NCBI GenBank assembly: GCA_009760855.2
Contig: WPIO01000001.1
Span: forward strand, 8,680,501-8,740,500
Direction of reading: 5' to 3'
From: Cristatella mucedo
Taxonomy: Eukaryota > Bryozoa > Phylactolaemata > Cristatellidae
DNA: 60,000 bases
Shown here: one piece after another, positions 11,028 through 22,422 of the stretch
Position numbering within the stretch: the stretch's first letter is position 1
Layout of the letters: each line of letters starts with the position of its first letter
The notes under the pieces: generated by a model
The model's database searches: none
Seen by the model: the letters and a program-made list of their open reading frames with translations, nothing else
What the model was told of the DNA's origin: nothing
Position numbers and translations under genes: made by a program

Positions 11028-13117
11028 CTACAACAAAAACGCAGTCCCAGGTAATTAGCCAAAAAGGGCACAAGAGCTATCTAGACTGACGAGCCTGCAT
11101 GCTCAATCGCTGATATTTTTAAGGACAAGTATCTGCAATGGTCAGTCGTATATGGAAAATTTTTAATAAGCTCTTATTACTGACATGAATAGAGAGGACA
11201 TAACAAAAGTGTGAGGAAAACACAGGCGGGCATTTTAATAGAATGGCACGGCAGTGGAAGTAGTGCTACCTGCAGCAGGATTGTGTCACACACATCAGAA
11301 CAGAACTGCATTTGAAGCTCCTAATGTCACCGATGCATGTGAAATGGAATTAGAGCTCGCACTAAACCTAATTGTGTGGGTACTTGCACGTCTCATCTGT
11401 AGATTGAGGCTATCTAGCAGTTTGTAACTCAGGCTCTTGTCTTGACATCATCATAGACATAATTTAGATTACGGAATGCCAATGATTTGCATGTCTCCTA
11501 CAAGTATGGTTGTATTAATACCAAGTTTATGTTTCTATTATCGACGCCCATAGGCGTGTTCTTTTAGCATTAATTGATCGGATTGGCCAAGTCGCAGCAT
11601 TTCCCAAGAATGGTGAACATGGAATGAACCACTTTAATCACCTGACGATGTTTTGACCGCCACAGCAACGGACTTACCTGGAGTAACATTCCAAAGAATA
11701 CCTTTAAGAATATGCTAATCTGTTAGCAGACACCATATAGTAAATCTCTGGGTCAAGTATCGGGTACCTAACTCCATGGCTGCTTCATACGCTTCGGTGT
11801 CAGCAACAAAAATGCTGACAATTGTGGACGGCCTTGACACAGATATTTAAAGAGAGGCATTTAAAGCTAAAAGCTCGAAAGTATAGCTTGGGACAGCATT
11901 AGGAAAGGCTAAATGCCGAGAGATCTTAGATCTGCTCGCGCCTTTTGGAGGGTGAAAATAAACGGCCCTGTTCATCAAGTAATCTCACTGGATGAAATAA
12001 ATGATGGATGAGAAGCCAATTGCGTTTAATTTTCCAAGGTACATGTAGATCGTGATGCCTGTAAGACTAGATTTTCAACTTCTATTATCTGGACCATTTG
12101 CAAGGGCTATTGTTGGGTTATGTGTTAATAAAATTTAATAACACCACTTAGTCTTTGTGAATTTTAGTTATACGCTTAAAGTCTGATTATGCAATTGATT
12201 ATGCATTAAAATATAGAAAATAGCCGTCATTTCTCACAAGCATGGCTTTGTTCTGGTAAGAAATTTTGAAATTTTATTATTTTCCAGAGAAACAAAGATA
12301 CAGTAGATTAACAAGCCTGGTATTAAAAATTAATATTTTACTCGGTACATTTTTTGAACATAATCACAGTTAAAAAACCCTGTAATGATGAGTAATCAAA
12401 TTTTCATAGGAAGTATAATCAGGTTCAGTACTTAAGGGTCAACCTAATTTTTGATCACGATACAACGTCGTTGAGGGATGCTACTGACCTTTTTTCTAAA
12501 AACTAATAGTTTTAATAATTATTTATAATCATTTTGGAAATTATTATTAAACTTTTGTTGCAACTTGTCCGTATTTTCTAAATAAAACATAAATAGGTTG
12601 CCTTTAAAGCAAACCAGTCTGTTTTAGTGCCAACAGTCTAAGTACATACACATCTTCATTTTTCTGTGATGACATCTGAAGTCTGCAAGCATTCGACAGA
12701 TGCACTAGCTAGTCTTCCATCGATTAATCAAAGCAAAAAAAAGCCTTACTGGCAGTATCCGCAAAGAGGTGTGAGGCCCTCGAAAGCACATTTAACTTTC
12801 CATGCCGAGGATCAGTACAAACGCAGGACATCTCATTTAAATTGCGAAAACTGCAAGAAAGCAATGGAAGTTAAGATGACAAATTTTCGTTCAAAATTGT
12901 AATTGTCTTTAATACAATTATTAGCGATTGGTACCGAACATTTAAAGTCAATTCTAAAGCAGTGGAACTCATTAGATGAAAATGTATGAGTGGCAAATAG
13001 GAGGAAGTGACGCGAAAATGTCTTTAGCTTCTTAGCCATCCAGTCTCTTTCTCTGGCTCACTTGGTACACATCATAGAGGATTGCAGCAAGGTCAAGATA
13101 TTGCTGGAAGCCTTGAG
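11028..13117. other. AT-rich stretch without assignable gene
   Basis: About 2 kb, strongly AT-rich from about 12030 to 12660. One open frame with an ATG at 12669 runs to 12902 on the plus strand (77 residues, one CENC pair) but has no family signature and no homologous copy in the window. Confidence 0.5.
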
Positions 13118-13436
13118 GTGTGGTGACGTACCTCGTGTTTTAGTGACTGCATAAATAAGGTGCTATTAAGATGACCTCATCCAGCAATAGCAGCATCAAT
13201 AAGCTCAGGAAAAACTAGTAATTAAATGAACAATCTAGACCAATAGCATGCCTTTGTCGGCGTGATCAAGAGCCCATTCTTGAACTTTTACAATCCGATT
13301 ACACTATCAATTATGCAGAGTTCACGGAGGCATGGGCTGATTTTTTTTAATTAGGACGCGGCTGTGCTGAAGCTCTTACAGACTGTAAGAGCCAGCTCTA
13401 TTGCTAATTATGTGAACGAGTCACTAGAAGAACTTC
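13118..13436 (+). repeat. Direct repeat R2, copy a
   Basis: Starts at 'cgtgttttagtgactgcata' and includes 'gatgacctcatccagcaata', 'tttgtcggcgtgatcaagag' and 'tcactagaagaactt'. The same order and spacing occur at 14274-14596. The copies look roughly 90 percent identical by eye. No coding signal. Confidence 0.85.
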
Positions 13437-14273
13437 CCCATCAGGTCACAGGCTCAGCATTGTCACAATGTTTACTCTACTGAGGCCACCCAAAAAAATA
13501 ATTAAATAATATCAATATTAGCCCGGTCATACACTCAATTTTCTAGCATTGCTTTCGCTTTGGCTCTGAGGATAACTCCGAGGCGTAACTTCTAGCTCGA
13601 GGGTCGGTGCATTCTTTCATTGCGACTGCCATGCCGCTTGCCAAAGATAGCACCTAGCTAAGACCTCCGGCTAACAGCTAACTAAACCTTTACCAGGGCA
13701 GCATGTTTAATAGATAGAACCCGGAGCACTCCTTACACTGCTAGTTTGAGTAAACGTCTTAACTGTAATTAAGTTATTTGATTTCAGGATAACAATTTGC
13801 AGAAGAGGTCTGGTGATGGAGATGCTCTAAGAGAGATGTTAGCTGAACTAATCTTGAGAATGAGGCTTGCCTATTCCTGAATAGTATTTGATTCATTATA
13901 AACTATTAGGTGAATTTTTGTCCATCAATTAATTGCTTTTGCTGCACTGTAAGTGCAAATACCGACGATGCCACGCTGAAGGTAGTTGAGAGTGCGAATA
14001 CGTTAAAGGAAAGCCAAGAATGAACAAAGTAAATACGCAGCAATTGTCTCGTTGTGCTTATGTCGTAGCTAACTAGGTTTAATTCTGCTGCTCTGAGACT
14101 GCATGGTTAATATCAGCAGCATTACAATAAGCTCACAAGCACAAACTTACATAAAATGGCGGCAAGTGTTGCGAACCACACCTTTACTTCCATTGTCATT
14201 CTAGACTTCATCAACTAGAAAGTTGCCTATAAGCAGATGGAAGCAGATCATGCATGGAAGTAATCTGGAACAT
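13437..14273. other. Spacer between the R2 repeats, no gene recognised
   Basis: No motif recognised. Together with one R2 copy it makes a 1.16-kb unit that may have arisen by local duplication followed by divergence of the spacer. Confidence 0.4.
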
Positions 14274-14596
14274 ACCACGTACGTCGTGTTTTAGTGACTG
14301 CATAAATAAGGCTCAATTAAGATGACCTCATCCAGCAATAGCAGCATCAATACGATCAGGAAAAACTACTGATTAAATAAACAATCTAGACCTCTAGCAC
14401 ACCTTTGTCGGCGTGATCAAGAGCCCATGCTTGAACTTTTACAATCCGATTACACTATCAATTATGCAGAGTTACTGTTCACGGAAGCGTAGGCTGATTT
14501 TTTTATTGGGACCCGGCTGTGCTAAAGATCTTAAAGACTGTAAGAGCCAGCTCCATTGCTAATGATCAAAACGGGTCACTAGAAGAACTTGCATGA
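14274..14596 (+). repeat. Direct repeat R2, copy b
   Basis: Second copy of 13118-13436 with small indels, for example 'ttactgttcacggaagcg' against 'ttcacggaggcatg'. Confidence 0.85.
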
Positions 14597-16440
14597 TTGA
14601 TGAGTGTGCAGAAGATCAATCTTACGGCGGATCGGTTTTAAACTGGCAGTAATGACTCGTTTGTGGCACGAAGCAGGAGTCAGAAGACAGGCAAACGAAA
14701 TTACATTCGAAGACCTCCCACCAAAGACTGGATGCTACAACTAGTCGACCATCAGGTTGAGGCTTCAAGCTGGATGCATATTGAGGCTACATGCAGAGCT
14801 TGGGGCCAACTAACTGCTCTACCGTCTCTCAGTCGGCCCAGCAGCCTGATAAAAGCAGCTATGCTAGTTGACCACTGCCGGTCTGAACAGAGCGAGTGCA
14901 CAACAGCAGAACAAGAGCGGCAGCGATGGCAGCTGATAGAGAGTGGCAGACACGGTATTTGTAGCACCACGCCATCTGGTCTTAATGTTGGGCGTACAGC
15001 TGCCAGCCAGCGGAACACCCCTGCAACTGAAATGCTAGCGCCAGGGAGCTGTGCCCTATAGCGGCATGGGAGCTGAGCGATTTGAACACGAAAGCACGCA
15101 CACACATGCTCAAGAAAACGCGTGCACGCACACGCAATCAAACGCATGCACAAGCAAACTAAAACAAAAGCACAGTCAACCGCAGAAACAAACACAAAGA
15201 CAATCAAGTAGATAGGCACTCAGACAAAGGCATGCGAAAACACGTATGTAAACTGTATATACAGCTAGTGTGAGCAAAAACTTGTATATAATCAATTCGA
15301 GTATACATAAATACTGGTAGTACGTATAATAAATGCGGGTATATATAAACACGAATCTCAAGCATTTTAACACTTGATTGAACACACACACAGACATGCT
15401 ACACCACACTTAGGGTAAGGGTCACCGGTAAGGGTGGTAAGGGTCACCGGCTAGGCCGGGGTCTGACCTATGGGTATGGCGGGATGTGCGGTGACGAGAG
15501 GTCGCCGGGCTCTTGGATAAAGGAAGTTGACGAGTAAGTCGTGGTGTTGGACGCTCCCGGCCTCGCCGATTTCTGCACCTGGATAGGTGCAGGCGTGCTC
15601 CGGCGATGCGGCCACGCACGCAAGGCAACGAGTACCCAACGCCTGAGCGGAGCTGGATAGCACGCTCGATGGTGTGACATGTATATTCCGCGTTCCCCGT
15701 GTAGCTTTTTGGTGGACCCCCCACGTGAGTTGGTGTCTTTCGGCAGAAGCTCCTGACTGTGCTAGACGTCGACTAGGACTGGCCAAGCAGTTACTCAGCT
15801 ACTTGAATCCTTTACGGCATATGCTCGTACTGTTGGAACGGAGCCGGTACAACGGCCGGACTGCGGAAGCCGACTGACAAACTAACACATTTGTTCGCGC
15901 TTGCTACGTTATCCTGCCCAAATAGTGTACTTTTTACAGGACCCTCCCTGTAGACTTGTTTATTTCCCCTGCGGTTTTTGGTGCATGCGATATTGTACAG
16001 AGGTTTGACCTGACGGCAGCTCGTCGTACCCTTGCTCAGCGGCATTACTAGCGGCGGCGTGGCCCGAGCACTGCGAGGCTTGGCGGGAATTAGCCTCTGA
16101 CCCCTGGATTCTCGGCTGCAGATGCAAGTATGAACATGCACCGAAAGCAAAATCGCAAATACAGAGTCGTGGTAATGCCTGTCTATTGATAGTTGTACTT
16201 CAATTATGAACTTCTTAATTATACAGCTTTCTGCCCACTGTCCCACTCTCACTAATACTCCAGTCTTGACTCACAAAACCACAGTACAGCTTACCTTTAA
16301 TAGGAAGCTGTAAGAGCTTGTATAACGGTATAACTTACTGGCAAGAGAGCTGGGGATTGGGAAAAACAGTTACATGAACGCTGTGTGCTACAGTGCTGTA
16401 TGTAGTCGGGATTCTAAACTGCGATAACAATGTATCGTAC
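14597..16440. other. No gene assigned; includes a CA-rich low-complexity tract
   Basis: A 14663-15061 plus-strand open frame lacks an in-frame ATG near its start and matches nothing known. At 15090-15200 the sequence is rich in acacgcacac-type strings. At 15413-15455 the string 'ggtaagggtcaccgg' recurs. Between 15420 and 16250 GC is higher and several overlapping open frames exist, but none carries a recognisable domain. Confidence 0.45.
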
Positions 16441-16454
16441 ACCACTAACTATAT

Positions 16455-16600
16455 TTAAAAATGTAATTCATTTGAAAAGTGCCCTAAGAAAACTCTATCT
16501 ATATCCAGGCAATTTGCATACCCTCCAGGGCTCAAGCCTGGTAATACCGCGGTGATTAAAAGCCAGCACCTTACTTCATAGCCAAACCTGGGTGACGTTT
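16455..16600 (-). repeat. tRNA-derived SINE copy, degenerate
   Basis: Has the tail 'gtgccctaagaaaactctat' (reverse sense) and the head region 'cagcaccttacttcatagcc', in the same order as the other SINE copies, with more mutations in the B box. Confidence 0.5.
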
Positions 16601-16784
16601 TGCCAAAGTACCGCACCTATCGTAAATGCCCGCTATAGTAATTAAAAACGCAAGATAACTTTAAAACGAGTATGTGTTATTTATTTTCTAAAGCATGTTA
16701 CCACACATTTGACTTACTAACGACACGTTCGTCGTATTCCGATAGAGCATATTATCCACATTCACTGTCGGCTATCAAGATGCA

Positions 16785-16925
16785 GAGCTAGTTTGGTCCA
16801 GGGGTTAAGGTGCTCGCCCCGACCAAGGTCTGTCTGAGGTTGCAGGCTTGAGCCCCGAGGCATATGTGAAGCGCCAGAATTGAAATTAGGTTCTCTTGGG
16901 GCACTATACAAATGAATTATATTTT
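16785..16925 (+). repeat. tRNA-derived SINE copy, forward
   Basis: Head 'tttggtccaggggttaaggt', 'gctcgccccgaccaaggtc', B box 'caggcttgagccccgagg', tail 'gaagcgccagaattgaaatt' and 'ggttctcttggggcac'. This is the only forward copy and the clearest one. The tail matches the LINE-B 3' end. Confidence 0.75.
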
Positions 16926-16954
16926 ATATATAAGATGGAGAAAAAACTGGCAGC

Positions 16955-17265
16955 TGCTTACATAATATTAATAATAATAAAAAAACTCGATATAGCGCCC
17001 TCAGAGAACTCAATCTCTTTCTAGGCACTTTACATAAGCTGCAAAACAGCATGATTGAATGGTTAGTAGTAGCATACTCAATAAACAACAAGAATAACCT
17101 GGTTAGGGGTGGCATGCACAGGGTCAGCATGCAAGCGTAGTTAGTTGTGGCATGCACAATGTCAGCACGCATAAGCACATAACGGATGAATACAATTGGC
17201 CCACTATATGCTGTCATAAATCGGTGCGTTTTTGATGTACTTTTAAATGGGGTCATGTCATCATC
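16955..17265 (-). mobile_element. LINE-B 3' end, 5'-truncated
   Basis: Begins with (AAT)n, then 'tagcgccctcagagaactca' and 'atctctttctaggcactt', and continues upstream through the 3' untranslated region to the last coding part (TTT.KST.K-like, about 17265). It reads like the ends of the copies at 26685 and 40965. Confidence 0.75.
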
Positions 17266-17814
17266 TACAGTATATTTAATGCCTCCGAGGATTTCCAAAA
17301 GCTACTCAGCTGAAGATTGCATTCCTGCTCAAACCATGCTTTGTTAAACAGACCAAACGTTGTTTGAACAGACAGAACATTGAAAGCCACCAGTTTGGCT
17401 TGTATTATTATTTCATCACTTCGCCTTACCATAGCCGCATAGCAATTGCAAGCATGACTTACGAGTGCAAGGTTGTTCCCTGAGACTAGAGCAGCCATTT
17501 AATAACCACGCCAATGCGTATATCGCCAGAAACATCAGGCATGCAAGCTTAAATTTAAGCATCAATATCCGGCGCGCATTCTATCAGTCACTTCCTTTTG
17601 TAGTACCAGTGATTCTTTCTAGTTTTCAGTAGGGGGTAATCTACACGTAGTCCGCGAGCCCCGTTTTGACGCACCCTTCGGGTACAACTATCGCCTGCTG
17701 GCCGGTCAAGCGCTACCAAAAAGTCCATACTATTTTGGGTGAGACGTTGCTTGATCATGGCCACAACGCTCGCTCGAATTTTTGAATGGAGGAAGGTGGG
17801 CACTGCTAAGACCA
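17266..17814. other. No gene recognised
   Basis: Unassigned. On the minus strand it is the sequence immediately downstream of the LTR-2 copy, where a primer-binding site or internal region would lie if the LTR were part of a longer element; none could be recognised. Confidence 0.4.
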
Positions 17815-18249
17815 CACAACGTTTGCAAGTTCGAGTAACGGTACAACGCGTGCAATGTGCAAAGACCTGGAGCTAGCAGTACGCTGCTGATAAAAACGCA
17901 CCGCTGGTTATAAAAGTTAAAGTACAACAATAGCCTGTATTCTATGGCTGAGCCACGAAGGTGACTTCCAGCCGACAGGAAGACACTAAATTGTCGCTAA
18001 CTAGCAGCCCACGCTCGCGCTTTACTAACCGACTCGCAGACCATCGCTTCAATAAAGCGATTGAGGTCAGGCACAGGCCTTATATAGTTGCCAAGTCATA
18101 AGTCAAACAGCAATCACGATCAAAATGCTGCTCATAAGCCTCCCCTTATTGTGGCTTTATCATAAGCATACGAATTCAGCGGTAGAGCTCATAGTTCTCA
18201 ATCATGGTTTGCCTGTCAAGCTCATAGTTCACAATCGTGGAGAATTACA
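17815..18249 (-). repeat. LTR-2 unit, minus copy (solo-LTR-like)
   Basis: Read from 18249 downward it starts TGTAATTCTCCACGATTGTG and contains a TATA box in 'gcaactatataaggcctgtg'. It later shows 'gtcggctggaagtcac' and 'gctattgttgtactttaac'. The copy at 51735-52290 (+) has the matching TGTAAT start, TATATAAAG box, 'gtcggctggcagtcat' and 'gctgttgttgtactttttt' in the same order. A TG start plus a promoter inside a repeat is what an LTR shows. No gag or pol was seen alongside. Confidence 0.5.
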
Positions 18250-19316
18250 CCATTCTTTCCTTTCAAACATTGTCCTCGGACAATTGGCTGCTCATAGCCG
18301 CTTAGTGCCTGTGAGGTCGATTGAGCTTGCCGCTTCCAGATGTCATCTTGGTTGCTGAGTCGAGTCGGAGCCGGCGCCTTGCTGGAGTGGAGCCGTTTTC
18401 ACGAAGGTGGCTGTATAGCCATGCCCTCGTCTGCTGCTAGCCGTTGACGGAGTCGCAGAAACTCCGATGCGTGCCATCTGCATTTTAATCCGAATCGCTG
18501 GTAGTCACAGTTGAGAGCCACGAGGAAGATGGCCTTTATCATCATGCACGCCTCTCATGCCACATCTTCGTAACACCTCAAGAGAACTTATTGCAACCAC
18601 AAACAGGAAAGAAAAGTAGAGAACCAGGAGACAGACTGACAGCTCTGATGACGAAACAGGAATCCGGAATGTCGAGGGCGAGAAGATGACCAATTTAGCA
18701 CAGGTGCAGGCCGTAGCTGAAGCTCCATGTGGTGACATTTAGGAGGCCCGATATATTGCTCGAGAAGCTAAAGATTGTGATTTACACGAGAGCATAGCAA
18801 TGGCTGCTGATAGCCTTGATTCATGGTTTGGTGTGAGAAGTGGTCGTTATTCCTGGGGCCGGGTATAGCCACTCGAAAGCCTGTGACCGTTATAACTTAC
18901 TTCAAGATGGTTATCGTTTGAGCTGTCGATGGTATGGACTGCTGCTGTGACTCTGGAAAAGCTCTGATTTTCTCGGATTTCGAGCCTAATACAGACATCA
19001 TCTGTTCAACAAATGATGTGACTGTAGCCAAGCCTTGCTACATGCCAGACGAGGAGCTGTGTCTTGACAATGTTCAGCTTAGCGACAATGTTATATGTCG
19101 CATACCGCTGCAACACTATGATGGAGAGGACTAGCTCCCTATCCTCTTACTTCTACATTTTAATGGTGACTACTTTCCGCACGCTTTTTGACTTGTTCGG
19201 CGATAGTGCCATTGACTTTGAAAAACGCTTAAATCACCATTCGATTACTCGAATGTCGATTAAGGTCAAGTGGTTACGAATATGCTACAGCTGCTGAATC
19301 GGCATGTCGTAGAAGA

Positions 19317-19371
19317 AAATGCATTGAACTTTTCGTTTCGATTCACAGTGACTTAACTGTTCAATGCATTT
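19317..19371. repeat. 13-bp perfect inverted repeat with 29-nt spacer
   Basis: aaatgcattgaac at 19317-19329 is the exact reverse complement of gttcaatgcattt at 19359-19371. It would form a stem-loop if transcribed. No gene is attached. Confidence 0.8.
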
Positions 19372-19904
19372 CAAGAGTCTGCCAGTGGGTGTGTGCTTCT
19401 GAGAGACGTTAGCCACCGGACGTTGTCCAAAATACTCAGCAGACTAATTGAACTAAATGCAGACGAGACTTGATTTCTGAGGCAATGCCAGTACTGACCA
19501 CGGTCCCAGGCAAAGTCCCAATGGCTCGGTCTATGGTGCAGGGAGGTCTGCTCCTCCGTGCGTGGGGGGGCCTAGTAATTTCTCTCTAGTGTGAGACTGT
19601 TTCAGGTATACTAAGATATGGCTAAAGGCACTCGCCTGTCTCCAGCCAGTCGAAGTGCTGATGACCTGAAAGTATGCAAATCATGCAAAGGGTTTAATAG
19701 ACTCTTTAGAAGTTTGAAGATCTTACTAGAGGTTAGAAGTCTAGCTCGTTGGTTGGTGCGATGGCTGTTAGCGAGGAAGATGAAGTCAAGGCAGCCAGAG
19801 CGACAGCTTAGAAGAAGACAAACCGAAAATACGCGGCAGCAATTCGTGTTAGAGTCTGACGAAGTATCTAAGCCGAACATCAACAACTACCACAGCTAGT
19901 ACGT

Positions 19905-19952
19905 AAGTGTATCTTTTAGTTAGTATGTAAGTGTATCTTTTAATCACGACCA
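19905..19952 (+). repeat. 24-bp tandem duplication
   Basis: Two consecutive copies of tagta(c/t)gtaagtgtatctttta, followed by diverged sequence. It lies just ahead of the LTR-1 unit. Confidence 0.75.
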
Positions 19953-19980
19953 ATGATGGTTTTTACTAAAATAGGAGGCA

Positions 19981-20425
19981 GTGTCACGGCGGCACCAGCT
20001 AAAACCAGCCGAATTATGGTGGTTAGTTATTGCTCGCGAGTATGCGATCATACAGTAGCTTTTGCCTTATATAAAGCGGGCGCCCTGGGTAATCAAAACT
20101 AGCGACTCGATTGGAGAGCTGATTGAAGCTCTAGGCCACAGAGCCGTTGGTGAACGTAGGGGACGCTGTGGAACGCCTGTAACCATCCGCTGCTGTTAAA
20201 TAGACTTGTCTGCATTATGGCTCCGGACTCGACATGCTCAGGCATGAGCGCTCTTTGTCGCTGCCATATTTCTATTAGCGTCATCATACCTGAGTGCATT
20301 GGTGCAGCACCTACAAATAACTGGCCGTGCTACAATGCGCTGGCGTCACCAGTATTCATCGTGCGTCGGTTGAGACTAGCACCGTTACGAGAGCTGTTTG
20401 CAGCGTAGTTCTCACCAGACATGGA
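19981..20425 (+). repeat. LTR-1 unit, copy a (solo-LTR-like)
   Basis: Starts TGTCACGGCGGCACCAGC and holds 'cagccgaattatgg', a TATA box in 'gccttatataaagcgggcgc', 'gagctgattgaagct' and 'ggcatgagcgct', and ends near 'ggaagccg'. The same landmarks in the same order occur at 48244-48715, and the first third at 53868-54028. It is probably a terminal repeat of an LTR retrotransposon. No capsid or polymerase genes were found beside it. Confidence 0.5.
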
Positions 20426-22422
20426 AGCCGAACAAAGCATTTATAACAGCACTCCCTTTATCTATCAGGGATACGAGGGTCTCAAAAGTCGGCGATCGGC
20501 TAAATATAATTAATAGACAATATACATTCAATAACTGCCGCCCATCGCGATTTTACATTTTGGACCCGTCAGCCTGCCTAGACTGTGTCAAACTCGAGTC
20601 ACGTGTCCCAATACCAAAACACCAGCTCTTTCGTAGCAGTGCTCCGGGCGTTGGACAAGTTCCGTGCACCCGGTTCAGTCAATTTTGTCGAGGAGAGTCC
20701 AGATAAAAACCCAGCACAAGCGAAACGACATTGTCAGCTTGCAAACAAAGATGTAAATCTCCCTATACGTGCTGGGCATCTCTGTCTAGTGCAAGTCAGC
20801 AGCCCTCGAACCCAGTAACGGTGCAAGCAGGATGGCGCCTGATTTGCTTCTGATGAGTTCTTGGCTATGAAAGTTCACCATCTTAGGAGCACGCTCACTT
20901 CTTTCCTAGTATTCGGCATGACATGTCAGTTTATAATTCGGGGGGTACATCATACAGCGACCTGACATTAGCTTTTCGCACAGTCTGTAACTTGTTTGCT
21001 TCTAATTTGAAATCTAACCAACATTATCTTTCGGTTTAGAAGTTCTGGGTGTCCTGCAGCAGCTGCAAGTTAAGAAATGTTTCAGTATAAACTCGGCGTT
21101 TGAGATCACCGTAAGGCAATCTCATGCGAGAGAAGGTTCAGAACTTGTAGCTCAAAGTGGGCTGAGAATAGGTATCCGTTCAGAAACTCAATATTTTGGT
21201 TAAGTTATTTAATATTAAGAACAATATTTCAAAGAACTAATAGTAATTAATAGCAATAATTATAATAATAGTAATGATAATAGCTGTAGACGTTCGAAGG
21301 AGGGTCAACATTCTCAATGCCAGGACATCAGTCTGCACCCTAATTGAATGCTGGCCTATTTGTGGCGGCTAGCTACATTCCTGCACCCACTCACTACTTA
21401 CTGGAGTGCCTTCAGGTGCTTGGTAAGAGAGCTTCAATTGCTGTGACCAAAGACTGCCTGCTTCCGGCAGAGGTGTTCAACTCTACTGCAAAATTCTGAC
21501 ACCGAAGCCAAAAATCTCCAGGATAGGCATCTTTGACTTTGCAGCATTGCCTAAAGTACCCAGTTCGACAGCAAGCAGCTGATGTATGCACCATTTACTC
21601 CTGCGCTGCTCAAGGTTACTACAGACATTACCATGATGCATGAAGGTTACGACGAGTGCTCATTAGCGTCTCGTGTCAGGCTAAGGTGCAACTATTGGAC
21701 TGGCGAGGGCAACTTGCTAATTATGGACAAGGGCGAAGGAAACCTGATCACGTTGGACAAGTGCTAGCTAGCGACACTGGGAGAATATACCGGACTGCAA
21801 TATCACCTCGAATGACTGCAGAAGCAAATTTTGGTCTTAATGATGCTATTATGTATGAAACACAAGCTGGCTGTCCAAATCGACCAAGGCCCTCCCACCG
21901 AAACGGCATTTTCTCCAACGCACGCCTCGGCAGAAAAATCAATTTTCTCCATTATAGAGCATTTGCGTAATTCGCTGTTTTATTCCATGGTTTGAAAAAT
22001 CAGAATTCAGAATGGGATGAGCGTTTTTCCAGTGGCATGGGGAGGTCCGGAACGAGTGGATCATCGCTTCAAAATCGAAGCAGTTAACGGAACTGATCTA
22101 TTGCTCGATCAAAATCAGCAGTATGTCGCTTAGGCAATCCTTCCCTATGGCGGCACAAGAACGATTCATATCTTTTCATCACCAAGCACGATAGTTTCGG
22201 GCTGACCGAAGAAACTGGGATTGTTATAGCCATTCGTTACAGCTGCTACATCTTTGGACGGTCGTTGTGGTCACGGATCAAAAGGAGCAGCACAGGTTGC
22301 ATGGCGACTGCATTGTTGAATGTGTCTACCTGAATATATGCCACAGATGGCATGACCTGGCGACCCAGACAATCGAGTTGTCACTTCTGATTTATCGCGC
22401 TACCATGAAAGTCCGTTGGTTT
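20426..22422. other. No gene assigned
   Basis: Several short open frames (20585-20818, 21582-21970 plus strand) without family motifs. The 21200-21290 stretch is a degenerate AAT-rich tract. Part of 22000-22420 may be diverged downstream sequence of the hAT relic, but no hAT dimerisation motif could be read. Confidence 0.4.

Larger units (their letters stand above)
18250..19980. other. No gene assigned
   Basis: Holds a plus-strand open frame at 18934-19134 and another at 19618-19899 (basic, ATG start), neither with a family signature. A 13-bp perfect inverted repeat (19317-19371) and a short tandem repeat (19905-19952) are listed separately. Confidence 0.45.

Noticed and set aside
14663-15061. 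132-codon open frame
   Set aside because: It opens at GTG with no in-frame ATG near the start, has no domain, and the opposite strand is equally open; likely chance in GC-richer DNA.
15085-15200. Repeated CA-rich strings resembling a short-spacer repeat array
   Set aside because: Irregular simple-sequence repeats without conserved repeat and spacer lengths; CRISPR is not expected in animal DNA.
15413-15455. 'ggtaagggtcaccgg' repeats as possible telomere-like sequence
   Set aside because: Only two or three imperfect units and not TTAGGG; an ordinary short tandem repeat.
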